DNA from: Zygnema cylindricum
Lineage: Eukaryota > Streptophyta > Zygnematophyceae > Zygnematales > Zygnemataceae
Assembly (NCBI GenBank): GCA_037447655.1
Contig: JBBHKE010003069.1
Coordinates: 169,836-213,774, forward strand
Length of the DNA stretch: 43,939 bases
Direction: 5' to 3'
Made by a program: the position numbers and the translations under genes
Shown: in pieces, positions 30,493 to 40,328 of the stretch
Layout: each line of letters begins with the position of its first letter
How positions within the stretch are numbered: the first letter of the stretch is position 1
Notes under the pieces: generated by a model
The model's database searches: none
Seen by the model: the letters and a program-made list of their open reading frames with translations, nothing else
Told to the model about the DNA's origin: nothing

Positions 30493-30642
30493 TGTTGAAA
30501 AGAGGTAATTAATAGTTTACTTCTATAGTTTAGTTAGAATGTAAAGAGAGAGAAAGAGAGAACCAAAGCCACGCCATGGTTGCCGCGTCATGTAGGAGGG
30601 AGAATGAAATAGAAGGTATTTTACTATTTGTAGCAAAATATT

Positions 30643-30717
30643 GCCTCTAGCCGGATTTGAACCGGGGTCTACGGAATACTACTTAGACCTTAGCGTTATC
30701 CATTAACGCACTAAAGA
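30643..30717 (-). ncRNA. tRNA-like module, antisense, copia C 5' LTR
   Basis: This 75-nt minus-strand segment has tRNA size. The 5' TCTTTAG can pair with CTAGAGG near the 3' end (two G-U). The D arm CGTT-AATGGAT-AACG is perfect. CCGG-TTCAAAT-CCGG forms a T arm containing the B-box GGTTCAAATCC. The anticodon arm is abnormal: GGTCTA pairs with TAGACC around a 12-base loop. It is an ancestral tRNA-derived sequence or mimic, not a functional tRNA. Confidence 0.55.
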
Positions 30718-31057
30718 AACGATATACGTATTACGTTTCACGCATATTTATCTATTTGTTAAACGGGCAAATTTGCTGCAGACTAACGAAAACACGCATT
30801 AATCAATTCATGCATGGAAGCGAATCAAAGCCGCATAAATACAAATGATCTGACAGCCACAATTGCAGCCGCCACCCGCAATAAAATTTCGGCGGCCTTT
30901 GGGGATAGCGTCACCAGCGCCACGTGGCACCATACTATTGGATACTGGAGAAGATGGGAGGAGGAATTATGGCCCCCGTTTTGACAGGCGTCACTTTGAA
31001 AGCCATGTCGTATAATGGCCGTACAATAAGTACATCGCCTAATGTACCTTCTTGTAC

Positions 31058-31064
31058 TATATAG
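31058..31064 (+). promoter_or_regulatory. Copia C TATA box with upstream GTAC cluster
   Basis: TATATAG follows four GTAC tetramers in 31021-31057. The same arrangement is at 36382-36388 in the 3' LTR. GTAC is the core bound by plant SBP-domain (SPL) factors. Confidence 0.55.
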
Positions 31065-31193
31065 TGTTTTTATTGGACTAGGGTTTAGTAGTAGGCAGTC
31101 GTAAGTAGGCAGACCAGAACTTAGTGAAATTTAGGTACCTCTCTCTAAGAGAGCTTGTAACTATAAATGTCATCTTTGACAACCATAACTTAC

Positions 31194-31297
31194 TGCTCAA
31201 GGGAGCAAATTCATTGATTATTTTTGCGTTTGACTCAGGGGAGTCTTGTCCTCACACGGGTGAGCGTGGTCATAATATTTGTGTGCCTGGGCGGCGC
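31194..31297 (+). other. Array of four short hairpins, copia C 5' LTR
   Basis: TGCTC-AAGG-GAGCA, GACTC-AGGG-GAGTC, CTCAC-ACGG-GTGAG and GTGCC-TGGGC-GGCGC. The last two differ from copia B on both sides of the stem, so pairing is kept. The array begins about 135 bases after the TATA box and ends about 75 bases before the gag ATG. Confidence 0.75.
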
Positions 31298-31370
31298 TTA
31301 TTCAGCGGGAAAGTAGAAGAGGCAAATATTATCTTAGAGGCTTTACATAGGCTTCTGATTCTCTGGGTCA

Positions 31371-32484
31371 ATGGAGACCACAGATTTGCTGGTTATGGGC
31401 CCACCCTCTATGGTGCCCATATATGATGGATCAGACTTTCTTTATTGGGAAATGATGATGGAGGGAGAACTTTTTGAGAAACACCTATGGGGCATAGTGT
31501 CCGGACAAGTTCGATTCCCACCTACACCTTGGTTTGGAGGAACGCGTTTTTTTTCACCTCCGCCACTACTGTAGGTAGAACAGCTACCACCATCACTGAG
31601 GATGAAGACGAGGAAGGAGAGGAGATTGTCATGTAAGGAGAAATGAGAGGAGTTGCAACTCAAGTGACACCATTGCCGAAGGCGATACGGCAACAGCACC
31701 ACTAGTAACGGCAACAAGGGTTCAGATCGAAAGATCAGAGTATGAAAAGTGGAACTTAAAAGACAAGGTTGCTAAGATCTTAATTCTTAAAAGTGTACCA
31801 AAGGGCATTGCCAATTCCCTTATGCACGTCAAATCTTCATCTCAGATTTGGATATCACTAGTTAACAAATATAAGAGTGGATCATTGCAGCAGCAACTGT
31901 TAGCAGAAAACAAGATTGCAGCTTATACTTATAAGGGAGGAAGCATGAATAATTATTCCAATGATTTAGGAGCATTATTTGGAGAGCTAGAGAGTGCAGG
32001 TAACTCATGGTCTGAGAGAGAAAGAGTGAACACATTAATGATGAAACTACTTGAAGAGTATGAGAATATCATTAATTGATTGCAAGACATAGGAGATAGC
32101 AATTGGAATTGGGATGACACAGTGGGAATGATTTTAGTGAAAGAAAGCACCATAGAGCTTAGGAGAGGGAGTTTAAGTGTTTAAGCATTGTCTGCAAGAT
32201 CTGATTGGCGGAAGCCTGATGAGGAGAGAGAGAAAGATCCTTATCGAAACTTTGGAGGAAGTGGACAAGGAGGTGGCAGATTTGATAGACAGGGGAGAGG
32301 AACTTCTCGAGGAGGATTATGTCACTTCTGCAAGAAATCGGGACACTATATGGCAGATTGTGGCAGACTTGAAGATCTTCAACTAAAAGATGGTCAAGGG
32401 AACTCAAGAAATGGAGGAAAGAAAAAGGCTTTCCTAACTGAAGTTCATGATGAGGAAGACAACAAATATACCGAACAGGAATAG
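31371..32484 (+). pseudogene. Copia C gag
   Basis: It starts at ATG 31371 in the LTR (METTDLLV) or ATG 31395 in the PBS (MGPPSMVPIYDG). Capsid-like text FLYWEMMMEGELFEKHLWGI, then a frame change near 31575-31820, then KSGSLQQQLLAENKI and a CCHC knuckle CHFCKKSGHYMADC at about 32322-32363. TGA and TAA stops fall near 32077 and 32182. It would package element RNA; it is inactive here. Confidence 0.85.
31391..31405 (+). other. Copia C primer-binding site for the tRNA-iMet anticodon arm
   Basis: GGTTATGGGCCCACC starts at the base after the LTR. It is the complement of GGTGGGCCCATAACC of plant initiator tRNA-Met. The CACC end fits the plant stem rather than the animal one. ATG 31395-31397 within it is in the gag frame. 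Confidence 0.85.
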
Positions 32485-35400
32485 GAGCTTGAGGAGCTTA
32501 AGGAGCTTCTTCTTAATCCGAAAAACACTGAAAAGCATGTTGACATTCCACGCAGACAAAAGTGTGCTTTCGGAGGTAAGAGGGATCCACCTCAAGATGG
32601 GTGGATCATAGACTGAGGGGCCTCAATGCATATGTGCAAAGATAAAAGGTGGTTCACTAAATTTAGAAAGATCCCAACAGTTGAGATAGAGTACGGAGAT
32701 GGATGAGTAGAAACCACAAGTCTTGTTGGAACTGTTGACTTGAAGGTTCTAGTTAATGGAAAGACCTCAATTATAACACTCTCACAAGTTCTTTACATTC
32801 TACAGCTTAGTAAGAACTTGTTCTCAACAGCTGTCCTAGATGAAAAGGAGTTTGAAACAGGAAATAGGGAAGGAATCTTCACAACAAGCATTGATAATGA
32901 GGTTTATTTCATAGCTGAGAAGGGCAGTCAAGGAATGTTCAAAATTGTGCTTTGCAATTAAAAGAGTGTTCTCTACTCATGTGCAAGTGAGATGATGCTT
33001 TGGCATAAAAGGTTGGGGCATGTTCATCTAGATAGATTAAAGAAAACAAAGAAAAAAAAAATAGTGGAGGGTATTACTTTTGAGGATGATGATTGAAGTG
33101 GATGTGCCCAAGGGAAGATTCATAGACTTCCATTTCCAAAGGCAACCACATATAGGAGAGAGAAAGTATTGGATCTAATTCACACTGATGTTTGGGGACC
33201 TGCTAGATATGCTTCACATGGGGGGAAGAGGTGGATGTTAACTAATTACACATGATTGGTCTAGATACACGAAGGTATACTTTCTCAGACATAAGTCAGA
33301 GGTATTGAGATGTTTAAAAAAGTATAAAGTATAGAGTGAAAAACTATACGAAACCTCAATAAAAGAGATAAGAAGTGATAATGGGAAAGAACACACCTCA
33401 AGGAAATTTGAATAATATCTTAAAGAAGAAGGAATTCATCATGAGAAAACTGTTCCCTAAAATTCGGAACAAAATGGAGTAGCAGAAAGAGTGAATAGAA
33501 CTTTAGGAGATATGTCTAGAAGTATGTTAACTGATAATAGGATAGGGTTGCGGTTTTGGGCGGAGTCTATAAACTATGCTAATTTCATCAAAAATAGAGT
33601 TCTAACTTCAGCAAATAAGGAGGAAACTCCGTATGAGAGGTGGACTAGAAGAAAGCCTGATTTGTCTAGTTTGAGAGTGTTCGAAAGTCAAGTCTACAGT
33701 TTGGATTCCGATAAGACTAAATGGAAGTTAGAGGGGAGAGGGAAGCTAGGATATATTGTAGGATATGATGAGAGCACAAAAGGATACCGAGTGTATGAGT
33801 TGAAAAAGAAAGATATAATTTTGGTAAAACACATAGTGGTGATGAATGAAGAGAAGTCCATTGATCCATTCAAATATAATAAGGAAGTCAAAATCAGATT
33901 TGAAACGGATCAGTTTTCTGACTTTGACTTTGAAAATGAAGAGAAGGAAGAGGGAGAAAAAGAAAAATCTGCAGATTTACCAAAGGAGAAGGAGGAAAGG
34001 ACAACATCCGAGGCAACCCCACAATACGAAGTGGAAACCCAAGAGGAACTTGATGAGATAGTGGAATTGGGAGATAGGGGAGCTGAAAATCTCCCTAAAC
34101 GAAACCTAAGGATGCCTTCTATACCGGCGTCCGATTTTGAAGGGGGAAGAAGAAGTAGTAAACGACTTCAAGAAAAACAAGTAAATAACCAACTCACAAA
34201 GATGTCTCACCCATATAAACCTCAAACATACTTAGAGGCAATAAACACTCCAAAAAGTAGCCGGTGGATCACAACTATAAATGAAGAAATGGCCTCTATC
34301 ATGGAAGCCAATACATGGGAGTTGGTAGATTGTCCACCGGACCGAAAACGGATCAGATATAAGTGGGTTTTTAAACTTAAATTAAACCGGGATAATAACA
34401 TTGAGAGGTACAAAGCTAGGTTCGTTGCAAAAAAATATACTCACAAAAAGGGGATAGACTACGAAGAAACCTTTGCACCTATTGTTAGATTTCCTTCTGT
34501 TAGAATCCTTTTAAGTATAGCCGCAGCGGAGGATATGGAAATCCACCAGATGGATATTAAAACAACCCTTTTGTACAGAGAGTAGGAAGAAGAAATTTAC
34601 ATGAGGCAACCGGAAGGAATCGTGGAAAGTGGGGAAGAAAACAAAGTTTGCAAACTGATAAAATCACTCTATGGGCTTAAGCAAGCCCCGCGACAGTGGA
34701 ATATAAAGCTCGACCAATTTCTGACAGGTTTGGGGTATATAAGAATTAGTACAGATCACTCTATATATTTATTTGAGGATGAGGATGGAGTGATATTTAT
34801 TGCTATTTATGTGGATGATTTGTTGGTCTTAAGCAAGTCATTCGATAAAATTAACAAACTAAAACAGGATCTTAAAAGCCGCTTTGACATGAAAGATCTC
34901 GGCGAAACAAAGTACATTTTGGGAATTCAAATGGAGAGAGATAGAGGGAATAGGATTATAAGACTCACTCAGAAAGAAGCAATTGGTAATATGCTAGAAA
35001 AATTTCAAATGGAGAAAGCTAACGGATGTACTACTCCTATGGATTTAAAAAAAGTGAGTGAGGGGAGTGAAGAGGGAGGAATATTGATCATAAATGATAA
35101 GATAGATGAGATACAAAGAAGATTTATGGAAAATATCCCTTATCGGCAGATTGTTGGCAGTCTAATATATTTTATGAATTGTACCCGGCCGGATATAGCT
35201 GCAGCCGTAGGAGTCCTCAGCAAGAGTCTAAATGAGCCAAGAAAGAGAGACTAGGAGGCCGCCAAAAGGGTGATGAGGTATCTAGTGGGGACAAGGGAAT
35301 TGTGGTTCCATTTGGGAGGGGAGCACACTGACATCACAACCTGGAGTGATGCCAGTTATAGAGATGTGCCTTTAAGGCGGTGTACGACTGGATATGTGTT

Positions 35401-35803
35401 GCAAATTGGATCTGGTGCATGCAGTTGGAGTAGCAAGCAACAAAAAGTAGTTGCTCAGTCCACTATGGAGGCTGAATACATGGCTTCCTGTGCTGCTACG
35501 AAAGAATTAATGTGGGTGAAATCTCTTCTTGAAGAACTAGAGTTCATAAAGACAGAAACTCAGAATGTTTTTTATGATAATCAAGCTCCTATCTCTATTT
35601 CAGCTAATCCAAAACATCACTTCAAAGCTAAGCATATGGATATTAGACTAAGCTTTGTCAAAGAGAAGGTTGAAAATAAAATGATTAAACTGGTTCATAA
35701 AACTGATAAAGAAATGATTGCAGACATGATGACAAAATCAGTACCCTCCCCTAAGTTGATTTATTGTAGAGAAAACTGTGGATTAAAATTGAAAAGTGAC
35801 TAA
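32485..35803 (+). pseudogene. Copia C pol: protease, integrase, RT, RNase H
   Basis: In the protease the stop TGA directly follows the catalytic Asp (IID, stop, GASMHMCKD, about 32610). Integrase runs from about 32990 (WHKRLGHVHLD) with several stops and a frame change before 33490. The frame 33491-35803 then holds the integrase end, linker, RT (KWVFKLKLN, MDIKTT, catalytic YVDDLLVL near 34810) and RNase H (TTWSDASYRD, SSKQQKVVAQSTMEAEYM). It is broken only by TAG at 34583-34585 and TAG at 35252-35254 (expected Trp). It ends with TAA at 35801-35803. Confidence 0.9.
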
Positions 35804-35804
35804 G

Positions 35805-35816
35805 AATTAAGGGGAG
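35805..35816 (+). other. Copia C polypurine tract
   Basis: GAATTAAGGGGAG-type purine run directly before the 3' LTR TG, like that of copia B. Confidence 0.8.
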
Positions 35817-35966
35817 TGTTGAAAAGAGGTAATTAATAGTTCACATCTATAGTTTAGTTAGAATGTAAAGAGAGAGAAAGAGAGAACCAAAGGCACGCCA
35901 TAGCTGCCGCGTCATTTAAGAGGGAGAATGAAATAGAAGGTATTTTACTATTTGTAGCAAAATACT

Positions 35967-36041
35967 GCCTCTAGCCGGATTTGAACCGAAGTCTATGGAA
36001 TACTACTTAGACCTTAGCCTTATCCATTAACGCACTAAAGA
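35967..36041 (-). ncRNA. tRNA-like module, antisense, copia C 3' LTR
   Basis: Same 75-nt unit as 30643-30717. The B-box GGTTCAAATCC is kept, and the D arm has one change. Confidence 0.5.
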
Positions 36042-36518
36042 AACGATATACGTATTACGTTTCACGCATATTTATCTATTTGTTAAACGGGCTAATTTGC
36101 AGCAGACTAACGAAAACCTCCATTAATCAATTCATGCATGGAAGCGAATCAAAGCCGCATAAATACAAATGATCGGACGGCCACAATTGCAGCCGCCACC
36201 CGCAATAAAATTTCGGCGGCCTTTGGGGATACTCTCACGTGACGCCACGTGGCACTATACTATTGAATACCGGAGAAGATGGGAGGAGGAACCATGGCTC
36301 CCGTTTTGACAGGTGTCACTTTGAAAGCCATGTGTACAATGGCCGTACAATAAGTACATCGCCTAATGTACCTTTTTGTACTATATAGTGTTTTTATTGG
36401 ACTAGGGTTTAGTAGTAGGCAGTCGTAAGTAGGCAGACCAGGACTTAGTGAAATTTAGGTACCTCTCTCTAAGAGAGCTTGTAACTATAAAGGTCATCTT
36501 TGACCAACCATAACTTAT

Positions 36519-36622
36519 TGCTCAGGGGAGCAAATTCATTGATTCTTTTTGCGTTTGAATCAAGAGAGTCTTGTCTTCACAGGGGTGAGAGTGGTCAGAA
36601 TATTTGTGTGCTTGGGCGGCGC
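36519..36622 (+). other. Array of four short hairpins, copia C 3' LTR
   Basis: TGCTC-AGGG-GAGCA, GAATC-AAGA-GAGTC (one mismatch), TTCAC-AGGG-GTGAG (one G-U) and GTGCT-TGGGC-GGCGC (two G-U). Confidence 0.7.
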
Positions 36623-36720
36623 TTATTCAGCGGGAAATTAGAAGGGGCAAATATTATACTAGAGGCTTTACATAGGCTGCTTACTTTGTGGGTCAATGGA
36701 GACCACAAAATTGCAATAGG

Positions 36721-37582
36721 TATGATACTTCTTCAACCCTCGGTGTCCGTAGCTTGGAACCGACTAGACTCTTCTCAGTTTAAAGCAGCAAAAAATCCAA
36801 AAATCACCCGAAGGGAAGATAATGCCAATTACCAGCCCGAACTATGATTCCCACAATGGACAGATCCAAAACTAAGATGGCAATAAAATCAAAACAAAAC
36901 AAAGATTCTTCCAAAAGAAGGTTTGTTGATTTTTTGAGGGTTTTCACAGGAGACATTACTGAAAAGCAACCTGTCTCCTTCGACCCCAAGTGCCTTATAC
37001 ATCAAAGTTTGTCATCTTGCAAATCCGCAAGTCAAAGCTACACTATTAACCAATAAGCAGCAAGCAAGTGTAATTGAACAGACACAAGACAAATTAATCC
37101 GTACTACACTTGTGGCAAAAAGTTTAGCTCCGGATTGCACTTAGATCCCCGGCCGGAAGTATTTATTCGGTCCAGAATTATAAGACAAAATCTTGAAAAT
37201 GACACTAACTTGCCAGACTTTGACCTAACGTAATAAATGGACGAAAAGTCAGTTGAGACTGAACTAAATTTCTACTGACGGCTACCAGCATAATCTAAAT
37301 GCAAATCCGAAAAGTTACGTGGCAATCCACAATATACCCCCCAAAGGGGCTGGTGGCAAATGGTTCTCGTAACGGAATTGCAAACTTTGAGACGGTAGAA
37401 CTTTGTCATCCGACCTCCGTTTGGCGCCAAATAAAGTGTCTTCCGCTCATTTTAGGAAATACAAGGATCTCGTCCGGCTTGGTGCACTCACTCCCCCGTA
37501 CTCTGAAGATCGTACAGAGTAAAAAGGGCATGGAAATCCTTGGTGATATAAAGGTATGCCTGAAAAGCACATGAGCTTGACA
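36721..37582 (-). repeat. LTR-X of D2, right segment
   Basis: It continues 30492 across copia C and ends GAGCTTGACA at 37582. It contains TATAAGG (36993-36999) and the start segment 36957-36981, which is a perfect 25-base complement of the D1 leader. Confidence 0.88.
36993..36999 (-). promoter_or_regulatory. LTR-X TATA box, D2 copy
   Basis: TATAAGG on the sense strand, 18 bases upstream of the leader-complementary segment. Confidence 0.65.
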
Positions 37583-38055
37583 CATGTCCGAAAACCGCCA
37601 AGGCGGCCATTCCGGGATCTCAGCAATGATGCATGCTGTCAGATCTAAACCGACTTTAAATGCTCGCTGTTAAAAAACAAATGTCCTGTACAGTTGTTTT
37701 ATGTGTATAGAAAGTCAACTAATTTCTATGTTTGCACTTTGTTACCTCGTTAATCAGATTAATGATCTAGCTAATGTTTAAAAGAAATCAAACCTTATGT
37801 ATCTTAACGGACTACTACGACAGACCGGTAAGAGCTGATGGCTACGCCTCGCTCTGCCGGTCGAAGGTTAGAGTCCTACCGGACTGAACCATTTGTTGAG
37901 AGTGACTTAGGTCACTCTTTAGTCCTGCCTAAGGAGCTGAGGCAACCATGGCTCCATCGCCCTCTCTCTTATTCAGTGACTACAACAAGTATGAGGGTTA
38001 GAGAGAGAAGGTGGAGGCAAGCTGCCTGTGCTTTTCTTTTAGCTAATTTACTTGA
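37583..38055 (-). repeat. Fragment of a copia B-superfamily LTR
   Basis: It resembles the copia B LTR in outline: CCGCC-rich part, AT-rich part, tRNA-like module, and the CAACCATGGCTCC...CAGTGACTAC block near 37945-37990. Both ends are lost. The left end stops at the D2 LTR, the right end at copia E integrase. No gene is seen. Confidence 0.7.
37820..37890 (+). ncRNA. tRNA-like module in the LTR fragment
   Basis: TAAGAGCTGATGG (A-box-like) and GGTTAGAGTCC (B-box-like) at tRNA spacing, antisense to LTR orientation. It is diverged. Confidence 0.3.
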
Positions 38056-40305
38056 AATTTTCGGCTGAAGCACTCAATTGTGCCGTCTATATTAAAAATA
38101 GAGTTGCATCTAGATCGGTTAAGACTACACCTTATCAACTCTGGAGTGGCATGAAATTGGATGTTAGTCACTTTAGAGTATTTGGCTGCAAATGTTTTGT
38201 CTTAGACACATTGCAGACTAGATAGAAAATGGAAGCAAAGGGCTTACCTGGGATCTTTGTGGTATACGATGACAATGCAAAGGGTTATACGGTATATGTC
38301 TTAGAGAAGAAAAAAGTCATTGTATGTAGAAATATACAGTTGAAGGATGAACAGGATTGGGTTGATCTGTTCACAAACACAGAAAGTGAACAAACAGGTA
38401 AGGTTAAGGAGTATGTGATCTTTCAGCATACTCACCCTGTTTATTTTCAGTCACAGTCACCGGCTACAACTACATCTCCACATCTCCCTCTACCAAATAT
38501 AACACCTGTTGAAGAACTAGATTCGGCACCAACATCTACACCGCTTCCTACACATGTGGAATCAGCAAATCCAGATCCAGTTTCGGCACCTGCAACAGCT
38601 CAAATTAGGAAAAAAAATAGCAGGTTGCCGACAATTTCAACGTCAAAATTGCCGGGGGGAAGGAGAACCTGCAAACGTCTGCAAGCAAGCTCACATTTTG
38701 CTTTCTCCACAGCTACAACGGAACCGTTAACATTTCAGGAAGCCTTCTCATCACCGGAGAGAAATCACTTGATCGAGGCGGTAAACGACGCAATGAAGTC
38801 CATCATGGAGACGCAGATGTGGGAGTTGGTGGATCTTCCTCCGGGCAAGAAAGCCATCGGCAACAAATGGGTGTTCAAAGTGAAACTCAACCCGCACAAC
38901 ACCATCGAAAGTTACAAGGCCAGACTTGTGGCCAAAGGTTACAATCGAAAATATGGTATTTAATTTGAGGAAACCTTCTCTCCAATTATCAGATTTCCCA
39001 CTGTTAGAATCTTACTAAGTTTGGCTGCTATAGATAACATGGAAGTCCACTAGATGGACGTTAAGACCACCTTCGTGCATGGAGAGTTAGAAAAAACCAT
39101 TTACATGAAACAACCAGAGATGTATGCAGAGAAAGGGAAAGAAAACTTACTTTGTAAACTAATAAAATCTTTGTATGGGCTGAAACAAGCCCTTAGACAA
39201 TGGAACTTAAAACTAGATGAATTTCTTACTGGACTAGGATTTCAAAGGATTAGTTAAGATCACTCAGTGTATGTACTGCAATGGGAGGATGGGATGATTA
39301 TATTGTTGTATGTGTGGATGACTTCCTTTTACTAAGCAAGAATATGGATGAGATATATCGAATTAAAGCTGCTTTAGATCAAGGTTCAAGATGAAGGACC
39401 TTGGTGAATGTAAGTATATCTTAGGAATACAGGTAGAGAGCGACAGAAACAAAAAACTCATTATGTTAACCCAAAACGAAGCAATAAGTTATATGCTGGA
39501 AAAATTTGAAATGAAAGATGTAGAAGGATCCGTAACTCTAATGGAATTCAGACAATTCAGATAGAAGCTTGATCGAAGTGAGTGAGGCTCAAGTATAATG
39601 GTTAGTGAGAGCATAGAGTCAAGGGAGGAAGAGTTTATGGCTTCAAAGCCGTATAGACAGGTAGTGGGTGGTCTCATATACTTCATGAATTGTACGAGAC
39701 TTCACATTGCAGCAGCTGTAGGAGTCCTAAGTAGAAGTCTACAGAATCCTAAGAGGGTAGACTGGGAAGTTGCAAAAAGAGTTTTGAGATACCTTGCAAG
39801 GACTCGAGATCTTAAGCAGATACTTGGAGGAGGAGAGGTGAAAATGCAGACTTATAGTGACGCCAGCTATGGGGATATGCCAAGCCGAAAATCCACAACC
39901 GGCTTTGTCCTAAAGAGCGGAGATGGAACTTGCTCTTGGAGCAGCAAGCAGCAAAAGGTTACAGTACAGTCTACGATGGAGTCTGAGTACATGGTAGTAG
40001 CTTCTACACTCAAACAACTCTTATGGGTTGAGTCCATTTTGCAAGTACTTGGATACATGCAAACAGAACCACAGAATATCTGGTGTGACAACCAGGCAGC
40101 CATTGCTATTGCTACTAATCTGAGTCATCATTTTAAGAGTAAACATATGGATGTCAGACTTCATTTTGTGAGAGAAAATGTGCTTGCAAGAGTGTTAAAA
40201 TTGTGTTATTTGCTGAATGAAAAAATGGTTGCTGACAAGCTAACTAAACCCCTTCTTGCTCCTAAGTTGCAATTTTGTAAAAAAACTATTGGGCTGAGTG
40301 AGTGA
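38056..40305 (+). pseudogene. Copia E pol, 3' half: integrase end, RT, RNase H
   Basis: It opens inside the integrase C-terminal part (AEALNCAVYIKNRV, TTPYQLWSGMK, FRVFGCKCFV). A Pro/Thr-rich linker at 38420-38640 follows, then RT from 38800 (KKAIGNKWVFKVKLNPHN). Stops fall near 38961, 39052 (expected Gln) and 39255. A frameshift brings in the RT active site, which reads VCVDDFLLLS (Tyr replaced by Cys), near 39310. The last frame, 39598-40305, is intact and encodes the connection and RNase H (TYSDASYGD, SSKQQKVTVQSTMESEYM, KHMDVRLHFVREN). Gag, protease and the integrase core are absent. Confidence 0.9.
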
Positions 40306-40328
40306 CTGATTCTAAAGATTTAAGGGAG

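Larger units (their letters stand above)
30493..31390 (+). repeat. Copia C 5' LTR
   Basis: It begins TGTTGAAAAGAGG; the end reads TTTGCT where the 3' LTR ends ATTGCA. It contains an antisense tRNA-like module (30643-30717), G-box (30921-30926), GTAC cluster (31021-31057), TATATAG (31058-31064) and hairpin array (31194-31297). Confidence 0.93.
30493..36715 (+). mobile_element. Copia C: decayed Ty1/copia element related to copia B
   Basis: The element is 6223 bp, with LTRs at 30493-31390 and 35817-36715, a half-tRNA PBS, gag-pol with many stops and at least two frame changes, and a polypurine tract. It is flanked by a perfect ATAGG duplication (30488-30492 and 36716-36720), inside the D2 LTR. 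Its LTRs differ more than those of copia B, so it is older. The proteins are the same type as copia B (MGPPS start, CHFCKKSGHYMADC, RQPEG, YVDDLLVL). Confidence 0.95.
35817..36715 (+). repeat. Copia C 3' LTR
   Basis: It is 899 bp and ends ATTGCA before ATAGG. It contains the tRNA-like module (35967-36041), G-box (36246-36251), TATATAG (36382-36388) and hairpin array (36519-36622). Confidence 0.94.

Noticed and set aside
30643-30717. A functional host tRNA gene
   Set aside because: D and T arms are good, but the anticodon arm is not normal (6-bp stem with a 12-base loop) and the unit occurs at the same place in both LTRs, so it is part of the LTR.
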